From positions 62,001 to 126,000 of the forward strand of contig CANFHA010000016.1 of assembly GCA_947446645.1 (NCBI GenBank): a DNA stretch of 64,000 nucleotides, read 5' to 3'. The position numbers and the translations under genes are program-made. The notes below the pieces were generated by a model. It ran no database searches, was not told the DNA's origin, and saw only the letters and a program-made list of their open reading frames with translations. This DNA comes from Chitinophagaceae bacterium. GTDB lineage: Bacteria > Bacteroidota > Bacteroidia > Chitinophagales > Chitinophagaceae. Shown here piece by piece: positions 36,094 through 43,107 of this stretch (its first letter is position 1; each line of letters opens with the position of its first letter).

Positions 36094-37344
36094 ATGGCAA
36101 AGCAATCCGAGAAAAAGTGTTCTTTTTGCGACCGTGCAGAAAGTGATGTGAATATACTTTTCACTGGTATAAAGGGCAATATTTGCGACCAGTGTATAGA
36201 AAATGCACATTCATTGCTGGCGGAGGCAACTGGTGCTGCTGATAAAGTGAAAAAGGAAGAACCAAAGCAGGAATTCCAGAAACTTAAGAATTACAAACCA
36301 CGCGAAATAAAAGATTTTCTCGACCAGTATGTCATTGGTCAGAACGATGCTAAGAAAGTATTGTCTGTAGCTATATACAACCATTACAAGCGCCTTACAA
36401 TGCCAGTGCAGGATGATGTGGAGATCGAAAAATCAAACATCATGATGGTAGGTGAGACCGGTACAGGCAAAACCTTGCTGGCCAAGACCATCGCCCGTTT
36501 GCTGCAGGTGCCATTTGCTATAGTAGATGCTACTGTATTTACAGAGGCAGGCTATGTGGGCGAAGATGTGGAAAGCATACTCTCCAGACTGCTGCAGGCA
36601 AGCAACTACGATGTAGCTGCTGCTGAGCGCGGTATAGTGTATATAGATGAGCTGGATAAGATAGGCCGCAAGAGTGATAACCCGTCTATAACCCGCGACG
36701 TAAGTGGCGAGGGTGTGCAGCAGGCTATGCTGAAACTGCTCGAAGGGTCTGAGGTGATGGTCCCTCCGCAGGGCGGCAGGAAGCACCCTGAGCAGAAAAT
36801 GATAAAAGTAAATACCCAGAATATACTGTTCATCTGCGGTGGTGCGTTTGAGGGCATTGACAAAATGATAGCCCGCAGGATACAGACATCATCAATAGGG
36901 TATAATGCCATAAAGGCTACTAAAGACCTGGACAGGGCCAACCTGCTGCAATATGTAAATGCACAGGACCTTCGCACCTTTGGCTTGATACCAGAGCTGC
37001 TGGGCCGCTTGCCGGTGGTTACTTATCTGAACCCGTTGGATGCTGTGTCGCTGAAGCTGATACTCACTGAGCCGAAGAATGCCCTGGTAAAGCAATATAC
37101 CCGCCTGTTCGAATTTGAGGGTATAAAACTTACGGTAGAAGATGGCGCGCTGGACTATATGGTGCAGAAAGCCATACAGTACAAGCTGGGAGGCCGTGGT
37201 CTGCGTACCATCTGCGAAATGATACTTACAGATGCCATGTTCGATCTGCCATCTGAGAAGCACAATGGTGCCTTCCACCTGACGCTTGACTACGCGCAGC
37301 AGATGGTAGAGCACGCTAAGCTGGAACATATGAAGGCCGCATAA
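36094..37344 (+). CDS. clpX: ATP-dependent Clp protease ATP-binding subunit ClpX
   Basis: A 416-residue AAA+ unfoldase. The N-terminal zinc-binding domain has C-S-F-C (9-12) and C-D-Q-C (about 31-34). Walker A is G-E-T-G-T-G-K-T (about 117-124) and Walker B is Y-I-D-E-L-D-K (about 185-191). The I-G-F-type ClpP-docking loop and the R-I-Q pore segment occur in I-A-R-R-I-Q-T-S-S-I-G-Y (about 263-274), with I-G-Y in place of I-G-F. It delivers tagged substrates to ClpP. A small ORF follows 50 bp downstream. Confidence 0.96.
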   Translation: MAKQSEKKCSFCDRAESDVNILFTGIKGNICDQCIENAHSLLAEATGAADKVKKEEPKQEFQKLKNYKPREIKDFLDQYVIGQNDAKKVLSVAIYNHYKRLTMPVQDDVEIEKSNIMMVGETGTGKTLLAKTIARLLQVPFAIVDATVFTEAGYVGEDVESILSRLLQASNYDVAAAERGIVYIDELDKIGRKSDNPSITRDVSGEGVQQAMLKLLEGSEVMVPPQGGRKHPEQKMIKVNTQNILFICGGAFEGIDKMIARRIQTSSIGYNAIKATKDLDRANLLQYVNAQDLRTFGLIPELLGRLPVVTYLNPLDAVSLKLILTEPKNALVKQYTRLFEFEGIKLTVEDGALDYMVQKAIQYKLGGRGLRTICEMILTDAMFDLPSEKHNGAFHLTLDYAQQMVEHAKLEHMKAA

Positions 37345-37394
37345 GACCCTAGCAGGTTTTTACGAACTATTGATTAACTACTTACGACTTAAGT

Positions 37395-37574
37395 ATGGAT
37401 GACCTGGTACAACAATTAAAGGATAATGCGGGCCTCACTGAGGAGCAGGCACTGAAGGCCCTGGAAACAATGAAGGGCTACCTGATGGGCAAAGTACCCC
37501 CTATGTTCAGCGGTTTTGTAGACAACTTTTTTGCCAAGGCTGCAAAAACGGATGATATCGATCCGCTGGCGTAG
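37395..37574 (+). CDS. Small conserved-looking acidic/helical protein (59 aa)
   Basis: ATG at 37395 to TAG at 37574 gives 59 residues: M-D-D-L-V-Q-Q-L-K-D, then G-L-T-E-E-Q-A-L-K-A-L-E-T-M-K-G-Y, G-K-V-P-P-M and F-V-D-N-F-F-A-K. The pattern is two amphipathic helices joined by a Pro turn, like small helical proteins near DUF2267/DUF2780 in character, but I cannot name a family. It starts 50 bp after clpX in the same direction, so it may be co-transcribed. Coding is supported by the regular heptad-like helix and absence of low-complexity composition. Confidence 0.6.
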   Translation: MDDLVQQLKDNAGLTEEQALKALETMKGYLMGKVPPMFSGFVDNFFAKAAKTDDIDPLA

Positions 37575-37612
37575 TCGATCGCCTTGTAGTTATCACATGT
37601 TAAATGGTAGGG

Positions 37613-38335
37613 TCATACGGTTATACGTCCCGGTTTACGCACGGTTACGTCAGACCCCTTTGCCAGGAATACAGACTGCGGGGCCACTCCCTGTATAAAA
37701 GGCACAAACTCTTTACCGTAAAGCCCTTTTATATCAGCATTAAGCAGCCACGAGCTTACGGGGAATACCTGCCAGCGTGGATGCTGCACCTGGTATACAA
37801 TTGATGTATTTGGTTTAAGACGGTTGTAACCATAATAGTGCTCCAGTATAAACTCCTCCTCGCTGCCTGCAGTTATATCCTCTAGCTTGTTCGCAGCTGT
37901 TACACATAGCGAATTCCATTTTCCCCTAAATTTCCAATCGTAGGAAACAGCCAGATCATGCTCATTAAATGTATGGGTATGGCGCATACGCATTGCATGG
38001 TAATGCTCATTGTAGAGCTGGTTGGCCATAACTGCAATTGCACGCCGTGGTACTATCTCTGATACAAATCCAACGCCGCGTTTTTCAATTGCGCCTTCCT
38101 GCTTTATGTAATACCGCAGGTTTACTTCTTCAAAGTTGATATGAAACGGCCACTTAATGCCGAGTACACGGGTGTCGTTAAACATAAACCCTACCACGCT
38201 TACTAACGCCTTGCCGTTCCAAAGGTCCAGCACCGTGCCGGGGGGCAAATGTGGATAGAGAACCACCGGGTCTACGCTATAATTCAGCATTACCAGGTAC
38301 TCCCAACGCGCAGACAGAAAGAGACCTTTTTCCAT
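37613..38335 (-). CDS. DUF2071 (YqjF-like) family protein
   Basis: A 240-residue protein of the DUF2071/YqjF type. Supporting segments are W-E-Y-L-V-M-L-N-Y at 11-19, P-P-G-T-V-L-D-L-W (about 30-38), F-E-E-V-N-L-R-Y-Y (about 68-76) and G-V-G-F-V-S-E-I-V-P-R (about 86-96), with the expected end near P-V-S-S-W-L. YqjF-like proteins have an acetoacetate-decarboxylase-like fold, with unproven function. No signal peptide or membrane segment. It converges with the 59-aa ORF. Confidence 0.75.
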   Translation of the reverse strand: MEKGLFLSARWEYLVMLNYSVDPVVLYPHLPPGTVLDLWNGKALVSVVGFMFNDTRVLGIKWPFHINFEEVNLRYYIKQEGAIEKRGVGFVSEIVPRRAIAVMANQLYNEHYHAMRMRHTHTFNEHDLAVSYDWKFRGKWNSLCVTAANKLEDITAGSEEEFILEHYYGYNRLKPNTSIVYQVQHPRWQVFPVSSWLLNADIKGLYGKEFVPFIQGVAPQSVFLAKGSDVTVRKPGRITV

Positions 38336-38361
38336 AGCCTAAAGTTACGTGGAATACACCC

Positions 38362-38871
38362 CTAGTATTTCAAAACAAAATGTTGCTTTTCTTTAAAATC
38401 TTCCCTGAAGAAAAGTATCCCCATATCGAACAGGTCTATACTCATAGGTACACCAGGGTGCTTCAGCATTTTTTGCCAGGCGGCAGTATTGTTTTTTGTT
38501 TTGTGGATATGTGTGACAACAACAGTACCATTCCTGTTCAGCCATGGCAAATGCTGCTCAAATATACCGACCCATTTTCCGGCATCCTGCTCGTTGATAA
38601 TCAGCATATCAAACGGTGTATTGAGTAATGAAAGATCAGTACCGTACCTGATACTGTCATTGTTGTAATTGTAGTGAGCGGCTATGCGGGTCATAAGGTT
38701 TTCATACTTCAGCTCCATAAAGGATGCAGCAATTAACCTCGACTGATCCAGCGCTCCTTTCTCCATCAGCACCTGCTCCACAAACTCATAAACGAATGGT
38801 GAGTGTGTGCCATGCCTCCCCTTTGCTTTCCAGCTGTATTTCAGATATTCTACGAAACTGTAAAAGGCCAT
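38362..38871 (-). CDS. Degenerate class I methyltransferase-like protein, SAM site missing
   Basis: Start chosen at the ATG at 38871 (169 residues); the upstream ATG at 38958 would overlap folA. It has the opening of a Bacteroidota methyltransferase family (K-A-K-G-R-H-G-T-H-S-P-F-V-Y-E-F) and its conserved C-terminus (V-V-T-H-I-H-K-T-K, A-A-W-Q-K-M, H-P-G-V-P-M-S-I-D-L-F-D-M-G-I-L-F-F-R). The middle, where the usual family has E-L-G-T-S-L-G and the next strands, is reduced to about 30 residues. It is therefore probably unable to bind SAM. Not a frameshift product: one open frame throughout. It lies 44 bp downstream of folA. Confidence 0.65.
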   Translation of the reverse strand: MAFYSFVEYLKYSWKAKGRHGTHSPFVYEFVEQVLMEKGALDQSRLIAASFMELKYENLMTRIAAHYNYNNDSIRYGTDLSLLNTPFDMLIINEQDAGKWVGIFEQHLPWLNRNGTVVVTHIHKTKNNTAAWQKMLKHPGVPMSIDLFDMGILFFREDFKEKQHFVLKY

Positions 38872-38887
38872 CGGAGTAAATATTGGG

Positions 38888-38918
38888 GAGAAAGCCCCTT
38901 TAGGGGTTGGGGTTGCTA
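38888..38918. repeat. Dispersed-type CCCCTTTAGGGG element between folA and the next gene
   Basis: A short palindrome-like CCCCTTTAGGGG followed by TTGGGGTTG. It lies in the 44-bp gap and slightly into the folA end. Similar G-run elements are common between genes of Bacteroidota. Function unknown. Confidence 0.4.
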
Positions 38919-39419
38919 CATCTCTATCCTTTCCAGCTTCTGGAAAGTAAAGGCGCACTGGTGGTGGTCATCTATATGGTGTTTTTCTTCCCATACCAGC
39001 TTCCAGTGTGTATGATCTATATTGGGAAAGAAGGCATCGGCATCATGCACCGTTGTGTGTACACGGGTCACGTACATACGCTCCACAAGTTCTATTGTTG
39101 ATTCAAAAATTTTCCCTCCACCTATAATAAATCCTTCGTCCGTATTTTCCTGCTGCAGTCGTTCCACAGCTGCATTCAGGTCGCCATAAATCAGAACGCC
39201 ATCAGGTACTTTAAAATCCTTATCGTGTGTCACCACGATGTTAAGCCTCCCTGGCAGTGCTCTTCCCAGCGATTCAAAGGTCTTGCGACCCATGAGCACG
39301 GGCTTACCCATAGTAGTACGTTTAAAAAACTTAAGATCTTCCGGTAAGTGCCATGGCAGGGTATTGTGGCGGCCTATGGCATTGTTCTCGGAAACGGCAA
39401 CTATAAAGGAGAGGATCAT
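38916..39419 (-). CDS. folA: Dihydrofolate reductase
   Basis: A 167-residue enzyme reducing dihydrofolate to tetrahydrofolate with NADPH. Active-site landmarks are I-V-A-V-S-E-N-N-A-I-G (6-16), L-P-W-H-L-P-E-D (about 20-27, the Asp/Glu for protonation), G-R-K-T-F-E-S (about 44-50) and I-I-G-G-G-K-I-F (about 97-104). The C-terminal strand is present. It is the second gene of a thyA-folA unit transcribed leftward, 109 bp after thyA. An AT-rich heptameric repeat directly precedes the ATG. Confidence 0.96.
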   Translation of the reverse strand: MILSFIVAVSENNAIGRHNTLPWHLPEDLKFFKRTTMGKPVLMGRKTFESLGRALPGRLNIVVTHDKDFKVPDGVLIYGDLNAAVERLQQENTDEGFIIGGGKIFESTIELVERMYVTRVHTTVHDADAFFPNIDHTHWKLVWEEKHHIDDHHQCAFTFQKLERIEM

Positions 39420-39422
39420 TTT

Positions 39423-39451
39423 AGCAAGTTAAAAGTTAAAACAAAAAAGTG
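39423..39451 (-). repeat. Heptameric AT-rich repeat directly before folA
   Basis: On the minus strand, TTTTAAC-type units end 3 bp before the folA ATG. Its inverted partner is at 39510-39533, directly after the thyA stop. Confidence 0.6.
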
Positions 39452-39509
39452 AAGCTGTTCCATATCAAAAGAGTAAAAACTTCCCATTACGCAGTGCAAT
39501 TATTAGCTG

Positions 39510-39533
39510 TTCACTTTTGATTTTTAACTTAAA
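39510..39533 (-). repeat. Heptameric AT-rich repeat at the thyA stop
   Basis: TTCACTTTTGATTTTTAACT overlaps the thyA stop codon (TAA, 39529-39531). It mirrors 39423-39451. Confidence 0.55.
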
Positions 39534-40323
39534 CAGCTACAGGAGCTTTTATTGCTGCGTGATGCTGGTAATTTTCAAGCGTAAAATCTTCGTATTTAAA
39601 GTCGAAAAGATCTTTCACATCCGGGTTTATTTTCATGGTGGGCAACGGGTAGGGAGTGCGTGTAAGCTGCAGCGCCGCCTGCTCCATATGGTTACTGTAC
39701 AGGTGCACATCTCCAAACGTGTGAATAAACTCCCCGGCCTCCAGGCCGCATACCTGTGCCATCATCATGGTGAGCAATGCATAAGAAGCAATGTTGAATG
39801 GCACACCCAGGAAGACATCCGCACTGCGTTGGTACAGCTGGCAGCTTAGCTTGCCGTTGGCCACGTAAAACTGGAACAATGCATGACAGGGATTTAATCC
39901 CATCTTAGGTAGGTCGGCCACATTCCACGCACTTACTATCATGCGCCTGCTGTCCGGATTAGTTTTTATCTGGTGCAGCACATCTTGTATCTGGTCGTAG
40001 GTTGTTCCATCAGCACCGGTCCAGCTGCGCCATTGATGACCATATATAGGCCCGAGACTGCCATTTTCATCCGCCCATTCATCCCATATGGATACATTGT
40101 GCTCATGCAGGTAAGCCACATTGGTATCACCCTTCAGGAACCACAGCAACTCGTAAATGATGGACTTAAGATGTAGTTTCTTTGTGGTCACCAGCGGGAA
40201 GCCCTTTTGCAGGTCGAATCGCATTTGATAACCAAAACAACTGGTAGTACCCGTGCCGGTGCGGTCGCTCTTTTTTACGCCGGTATCTATGATGTGCTGG
40301 AGGAGATCTAAATAAGCTTGCAT
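39529..40323 (-). CDS. thyA: Thymidylate synthase
   Basis: A 264-residue ThyA that methylates dUMP to dTMP using methylene-tetrahydrofolate. The catalytic Cys is in N-P-C-H-A-L-F-Q (about 146), followed by [18 protein letters not shown] (about 160-178). R-x-G-T-G-T (about 21-26) binds phosphate. The dihydrofolate released is recycled by folA, next in the operon. The gene has a TAAATTTG promoter box that overlaps the end of the upstream gene. Confidence 0.97.
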   Translation of the reverse strand: MQAYLDLLQHIIDTGVKKSDRTGTGTTSCFGYQMRFDLQKGFPLVTTKKLHLKSIIYELLWFLKGDTNVAYLHEHNVSIWDEWADENGSLGPIYGHQWRSWTGADGTTYDQIQDVLHQIKTNPDSRRMIVSAWNVADLPKMGLNPCHALFQFYVANGKLSCQLYQRSADVFLGVPFNIASYALLTMMMAQVCGLEAGEFIHTFGDVHLYSNHMEQAALQLTRTPYPLPTMKINPDVKDLFDFKYEDFTLENYQHHAAIKAPVAV

Positions 40324-40351
40324 AACATGCGCACTTAAAAACTGCGCACTA

Positions 40352-40359
40352 CAAATTTA
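40352..40359 (-). promoter_or_regulatory. Putative -7 box of thyA promoter
   Basis: On the minus strand TAAATTTG is an exact TAnnTTTG match, 28 bp before the thyA ATG. It overlaps the stop codon of the gene at 40357-40785. Confidence 0.4.
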
Positions 40360-40785
40360 GCTATTTTTCTGCTCCTTATAGACATGACTGATGGTATGTA
40401 CTATCGTTAACGGCACATACACGATAAGCACATGCTTAACGTTTAAGGGTAGCATACTGCCAAACGATACACTGCCCCAGGTTTGTACTACGAGCAGCAA
40501 AGCATCGAGCAAAACAAAAACGCCAACAAGACAAACCAGCATAAGGAGATATGCAGGGAACTTCCTGGCTTTAAAAAACGGTATAAAAGCGAGATAATAA
40601 TGGCTCACAGACATCAGTGCCCCTAATGCAGCAAGATCAACCCCAAGAAGAAAATCCCGCGTAAGAGATGTGTGGGTGATACCGGTAGCGCTTAAAATAA
40701 GCAGCAACGCGATAAGAAAAATGATATACATGCCCCACCAGGCAAAAAATTCCTGAACGACTCTCTTTCTGTTTACTGTAGCCAT
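40357..40785 (-). CDS. Four-helix hypothetical membrane protein
   Basis: A 142-residue protein from the ATG at 40785; a TTG five codons upstream is less likely. Hydrophobic helices are at about residues 16-36, 45-65, 75-100 and 115-137, with an N-terminal R/K-rich stretch (V-N-R-K-R-V-V). The helix pattern is like the membrane half of small Bacteroidota sensor or 2TM-type proteins, but no named family is evident. It lies upstream of thyA with a promoter between, so may be separately expressed. Confidence 0.6.
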   Translation of the reverse strand: MATVNRKRVVQEFFAWWGMYIIFLIALLLILSATGITHTSLTRDFLLGVDLAALGALMSVSHYYLAFIPFFKARKFPAYLLMLVCLVGVFVLLDALLLVVQTWGSVSFGSMLPLNVKHVLIVYVPLTIVHTISHVYKEQKNS

Positions 40786-40951
40786 AGCGTTGTTTCTCAA
40801 AAATAATTAAAAACGACATAACTACAAATAAATCTGATAAGTCATTATTTACAGTCGGGTAGTTCTTTATCGGTAGAAACTTTTTACTTTCGCATACCTG
40901 CTGCCAGCAGACAGGTGTAAATATATCTGATACCCGATACTATCTTAATAA

Positions 40952-41668
40952 ATGAGTACATTATCAATTGTCATACCTGCTTATAACGAAGGCCCTACTA
41001 TTCACCGTATCTTGAATAAGGTAAAGGCTGTAAAGCTGACTGATGATATGAAAAAGGAAGTCATTATTGTTAATGACTGCTCCAAAGACAATACCGAAGA
41101 ATCCATACTGGCATATAAAGCCGCGAATCCTGATTTACCTATCAGCTATTACAAGCACGAGGTAAACCAGGGCAAAGGTGCTGCCTTGCATACGGGCATT
41201 AAAAAGGCTACGGGCGATTATGTAATTATCCAGGATGCGGATCTTGAATATGACCCTGAGGAATACAACATTCTGCTCAAGCCGTTGCTTAGCGACTTTG
41301 CCGATGTTGTGTATGGTTCGCGTTTCATTGGCGGCAAACCTCATCGTATCTTATTCTTCTGGCACTCTATTGGTAACAGGTGGCTTACAACGGCATCTAA
41401 CATGTTTACCAATCTCAACCTTACCGATATGGAAACCTGTTACAAGGTTTTTAAAAGGGAGATGGTACAAAGTTTAACCCTGAAAGAAAAACGCTTTGGC
41501 TTTGAGCCGGAGGTGACTGCCAAAATATCACGTATCCCCAAGGTGCGCATATACGAGGTAGGTATCTCCTACTACGGCCGCACCTACGAAGAAGGCAAGA
41601 AGATAGGTATGAAAGATGCCTTCCGTGCACTGTACTGCATCATCAAGTACAACGTTTTTAAAAAGTAA
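40952..41668 (+). CDS. Family 2 glycosyltransferase
   Basis: A 238-residue GT-A enzyme of GT2, similar to polyprenyl/dolichyl-phosphate mannosyltransferases and to Bacteroidota polysaccharide GTs. Visible are V-I-P-A-Y-N-E (7-13), V-N-D-C-S-K-D (about 41-47), Q-D-A-D-L-E-Y-D-P (about 92-100, the metal-binding DxD) and G-S-R-F (about 122). The R-x-Y-x-E-G-K-K-I segment (about 210-220) is typical for polyprenyl phosphate sugar transfer. It lacks a C-terminal membrane domain. It likely works with nucleotide sugar at the membrane. The next gene follows at 46 bp. Confidence 0.9.
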   Translation: MSTLSIVIPAYNEGPTIHRILNKVKAVKLTDDMKKEVIIVNDCSKDNTEESILAYKAANPDLPISYYKHEVNQGKGAALHTGIKKATGDYVIIQDADLEYDPEEYNILLKPLLSDFADVVYGSRFIGGKPHRILFFWHSIGNRWLTTASNMFTNLNLTDMETCYKVFKREMVQSLTLKEKRFGFEPEVTAKISRIPKVRIYEVGISYYGRTYEEGKKIGMKDAFRALYCIIKYNVFKK

Positions 41669-41678
41669 GCGGCTCATC

Positions 41679-41714
41679 TTTTTATTTTTGAATTTTTACT
41701 TTTGAATTTGAAAC
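41679..41714 (+). repeat. AT-rich repeat directly before the gamma-carbonic anhydrase-like gene
   Basis: TTTTATTTTTGAATTTTTAC then TTTTGAATTTG lies between the GT2 stop and the ATG at 41715. It has the same style as the start-codon repeats of manC and folA. Confidence 0.45.
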
Positions 41715-42227
41715 ATGCCAGTTATTTTACCCGTAAAGGGAGTATCGCCGCAAATACCTGAAAATTGCTTTATTGCCCCTAACGCTACTATAGTAGGCGA
41801 TGTGATCATGGGCGATGATTGCAGCATCTGGTTTAATGCCGTAGTGCGCGGAGACGTGAACAGTATAAGGATAGGCAACAAGGTGAACATACAGGATGGC
41901 GCATGCATTCACTGCACCTACCAGAAAACTAAAACCGTTATTGGCAATAATGTATCTATAGGGCATAATGCACTGGTGCATGGCTGCACGGTAGCAGATA
42001 ATGTGCTCATAGGTATGGGCGCTATAGTTATGGATAATGTGGTGATTGGTGAGAACTGTATTATAGCAGCGGGCGCCGTGGTGCTGGAAGGTACACAGGT
42101 GCCTGCGGGCAGTATTTTTGCAGGCGTGCCTGCAAAAAAAGTGAAAGATATAAGCCAGGAACTGCTAAAGGGAGAAGTTGAGCGCATAGCCAATAATTAC
42201 CTTATGTATAGCTCTTGGTTTAAATAA
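41715..42227 (+). CDS. Gamma-carbonic anhydrase-like hexapeptide protein
   Basis: A 170-residue left-handed beta-helix protein with hexapeptide repeats. The zinc-ligand pattern is visible as D-G-A-C-I-H-C (about 55), S-I-G-H-N-A-L-V-H-G (about 75-84) and V-L-I-G-M-G-A-I-V-M (about 93-102). It resembles the YrdA/CaiE gamma-carbonic anhydrase group; activity is uncertain in many. It is cytosolic and probably trimeric. No neighbour suggests a substrate. Confidence 0.88.
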   Translation: MPVILPVKGVSPQIPENCFIAPNATIVGDVIMGDDCSIWFNAVVRGDVNSIRIGNKVNIQDGACIHCTYQKTKTVIGNNVSIGHNALVHGCTVADNVLIGMGAIVMDNVVIGENCIIAAGAVVLEGTQVPAGSIFAGVPAKKVKDISQELLKGEVERIANNYLMYSSWFK

Positions 42228-42284
42228 TTTTCATCAGTGCGAAATCTCCTTTTTTCTTTTATTTTTACCTCAAATATTTAAACA

Positions 42285-42665
42285 ATGGAATTTCCAGGAA
42301 CATTACGTTACACAAAGGACCACGAATGGATAAAAATTGAGGGCGACACTGCAACAATTGGTGTTACCGATTTCGCACAGCACGAGCTTGGCGATATAGT
42401 GTTCGTGGACATAGACACAGTGGGCAAACCACTTAATACCAATGATATCTTTGGTACGGTAGAAGCGGTGAAAACAGTATCAGACCTGTACCTGCCGGTG
42501 GCTGGCACGATTACCGAGGTTAATGCTGACCTTGAAGCGCATCCTGAGCATGTTAACAACGATGCTTACGGCAAAGGCTGGATGGTGAAAATGACCGTAG
42601 ATAATCCGGCTGAAGTAGAGGGCCTGCTTGATGCAGCCGCTTACAAGCAACTGGTAGGAGAATAA
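42285..42665 (+). CDS. gcvH: Glycine cleavage system H protein
   Basis: A 126-residue lipoyl carrier. The modified Lys is in F-G-T-V-E-A-V-K-T-V-S-D-L (about K63). The fold has the usual opening Y-T-K-D-H-E-W-I and end G-K-G-W-M-V-K-M (about 97-104). It shuttles the aminomethyl group between GcvP, GcvT and the dehydrogenase. It lies 57 bp after the gamma-CA-like gene; gcvP is far away. The VanZ gene follows 4 bp downstream. Confidence 0.97.
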   Translation: MEFPGTLRYTKDHEWIKIEGDTATIGVTDFAQHELGDIVFVDIDTVGKPLNTNDIFGTVEAVKTVSDLYLPVAGTITEVNADLEAHPEHVNNDAYGKGWMVKMTVDNPAEVEGLLDAAAYKQLVGE

Positions 42666-42669
42666 TAAA

Positions 42670-43065
42670 ATGATTAAGCGGATATTCAGTCCGGACTCAC
42701 CTTATAAGAAACAAGCAAGGTTCTTAGCTATGCTCTGGACCTTGCTTATTTTTATTGGCTGCTTCACACCGTCTAAAGACATTCCCAAGGTAGATGTGCC
42801 ACTCATAGACAAGTGGGTTCATTTCGTATTGTTCGGGGGATTCACCTTTTTGTGGCTATGTACTTCCCCGGCCATTACTCTGCGTAGGCTTGTTACTATC
42901 TTTCTTATTGCCTTTGGGCTTGGTGCTTTCATCGAGGTAATGCAGGGCATCCTCATCTTCCTCGGCCGCAGCATGGAGCTAATGGATGCCGTGGCCGACA
43001 GCATTGGCGGGCTGCTGGGTATAGGTATGTTTTGTTTCTGCGCCCAGCTGGCAAAAAAAGTTTAG
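42670..43065 (+). CDS. VanZ-like family membrane protein
   Basis: A 131-residue membrane protein of the VanZ-like type: four hydrophobic segments (about 18-32, 48-66, 72-90, 105-125), with D-K-W-V-H-F (about 46-51) before the second and E-x-x-Q (E85-Q88 region) in the third. These are the usual conserved residues. Close to gcvH (4 bp), so likely co-transcribed. Function not established. Confidence 0.85.
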   Translation: MIKRIFSPDSPYKKQARFLAMLWTLLIFIGCFTPSKDIPKVDVPLIDKWVHFVLFGGFTFLWLCTSPAITLRRLVTIFLIAFGLGAFIEVMQGILIFLGRSMELMDAVADSIGGLLGIGMFCFCAQLAKKV

Positions 43066-43107
43066 AAAGGTGTTAAGCCTTTTTATAGATCCCGGCATTT
43101 AGAGACC

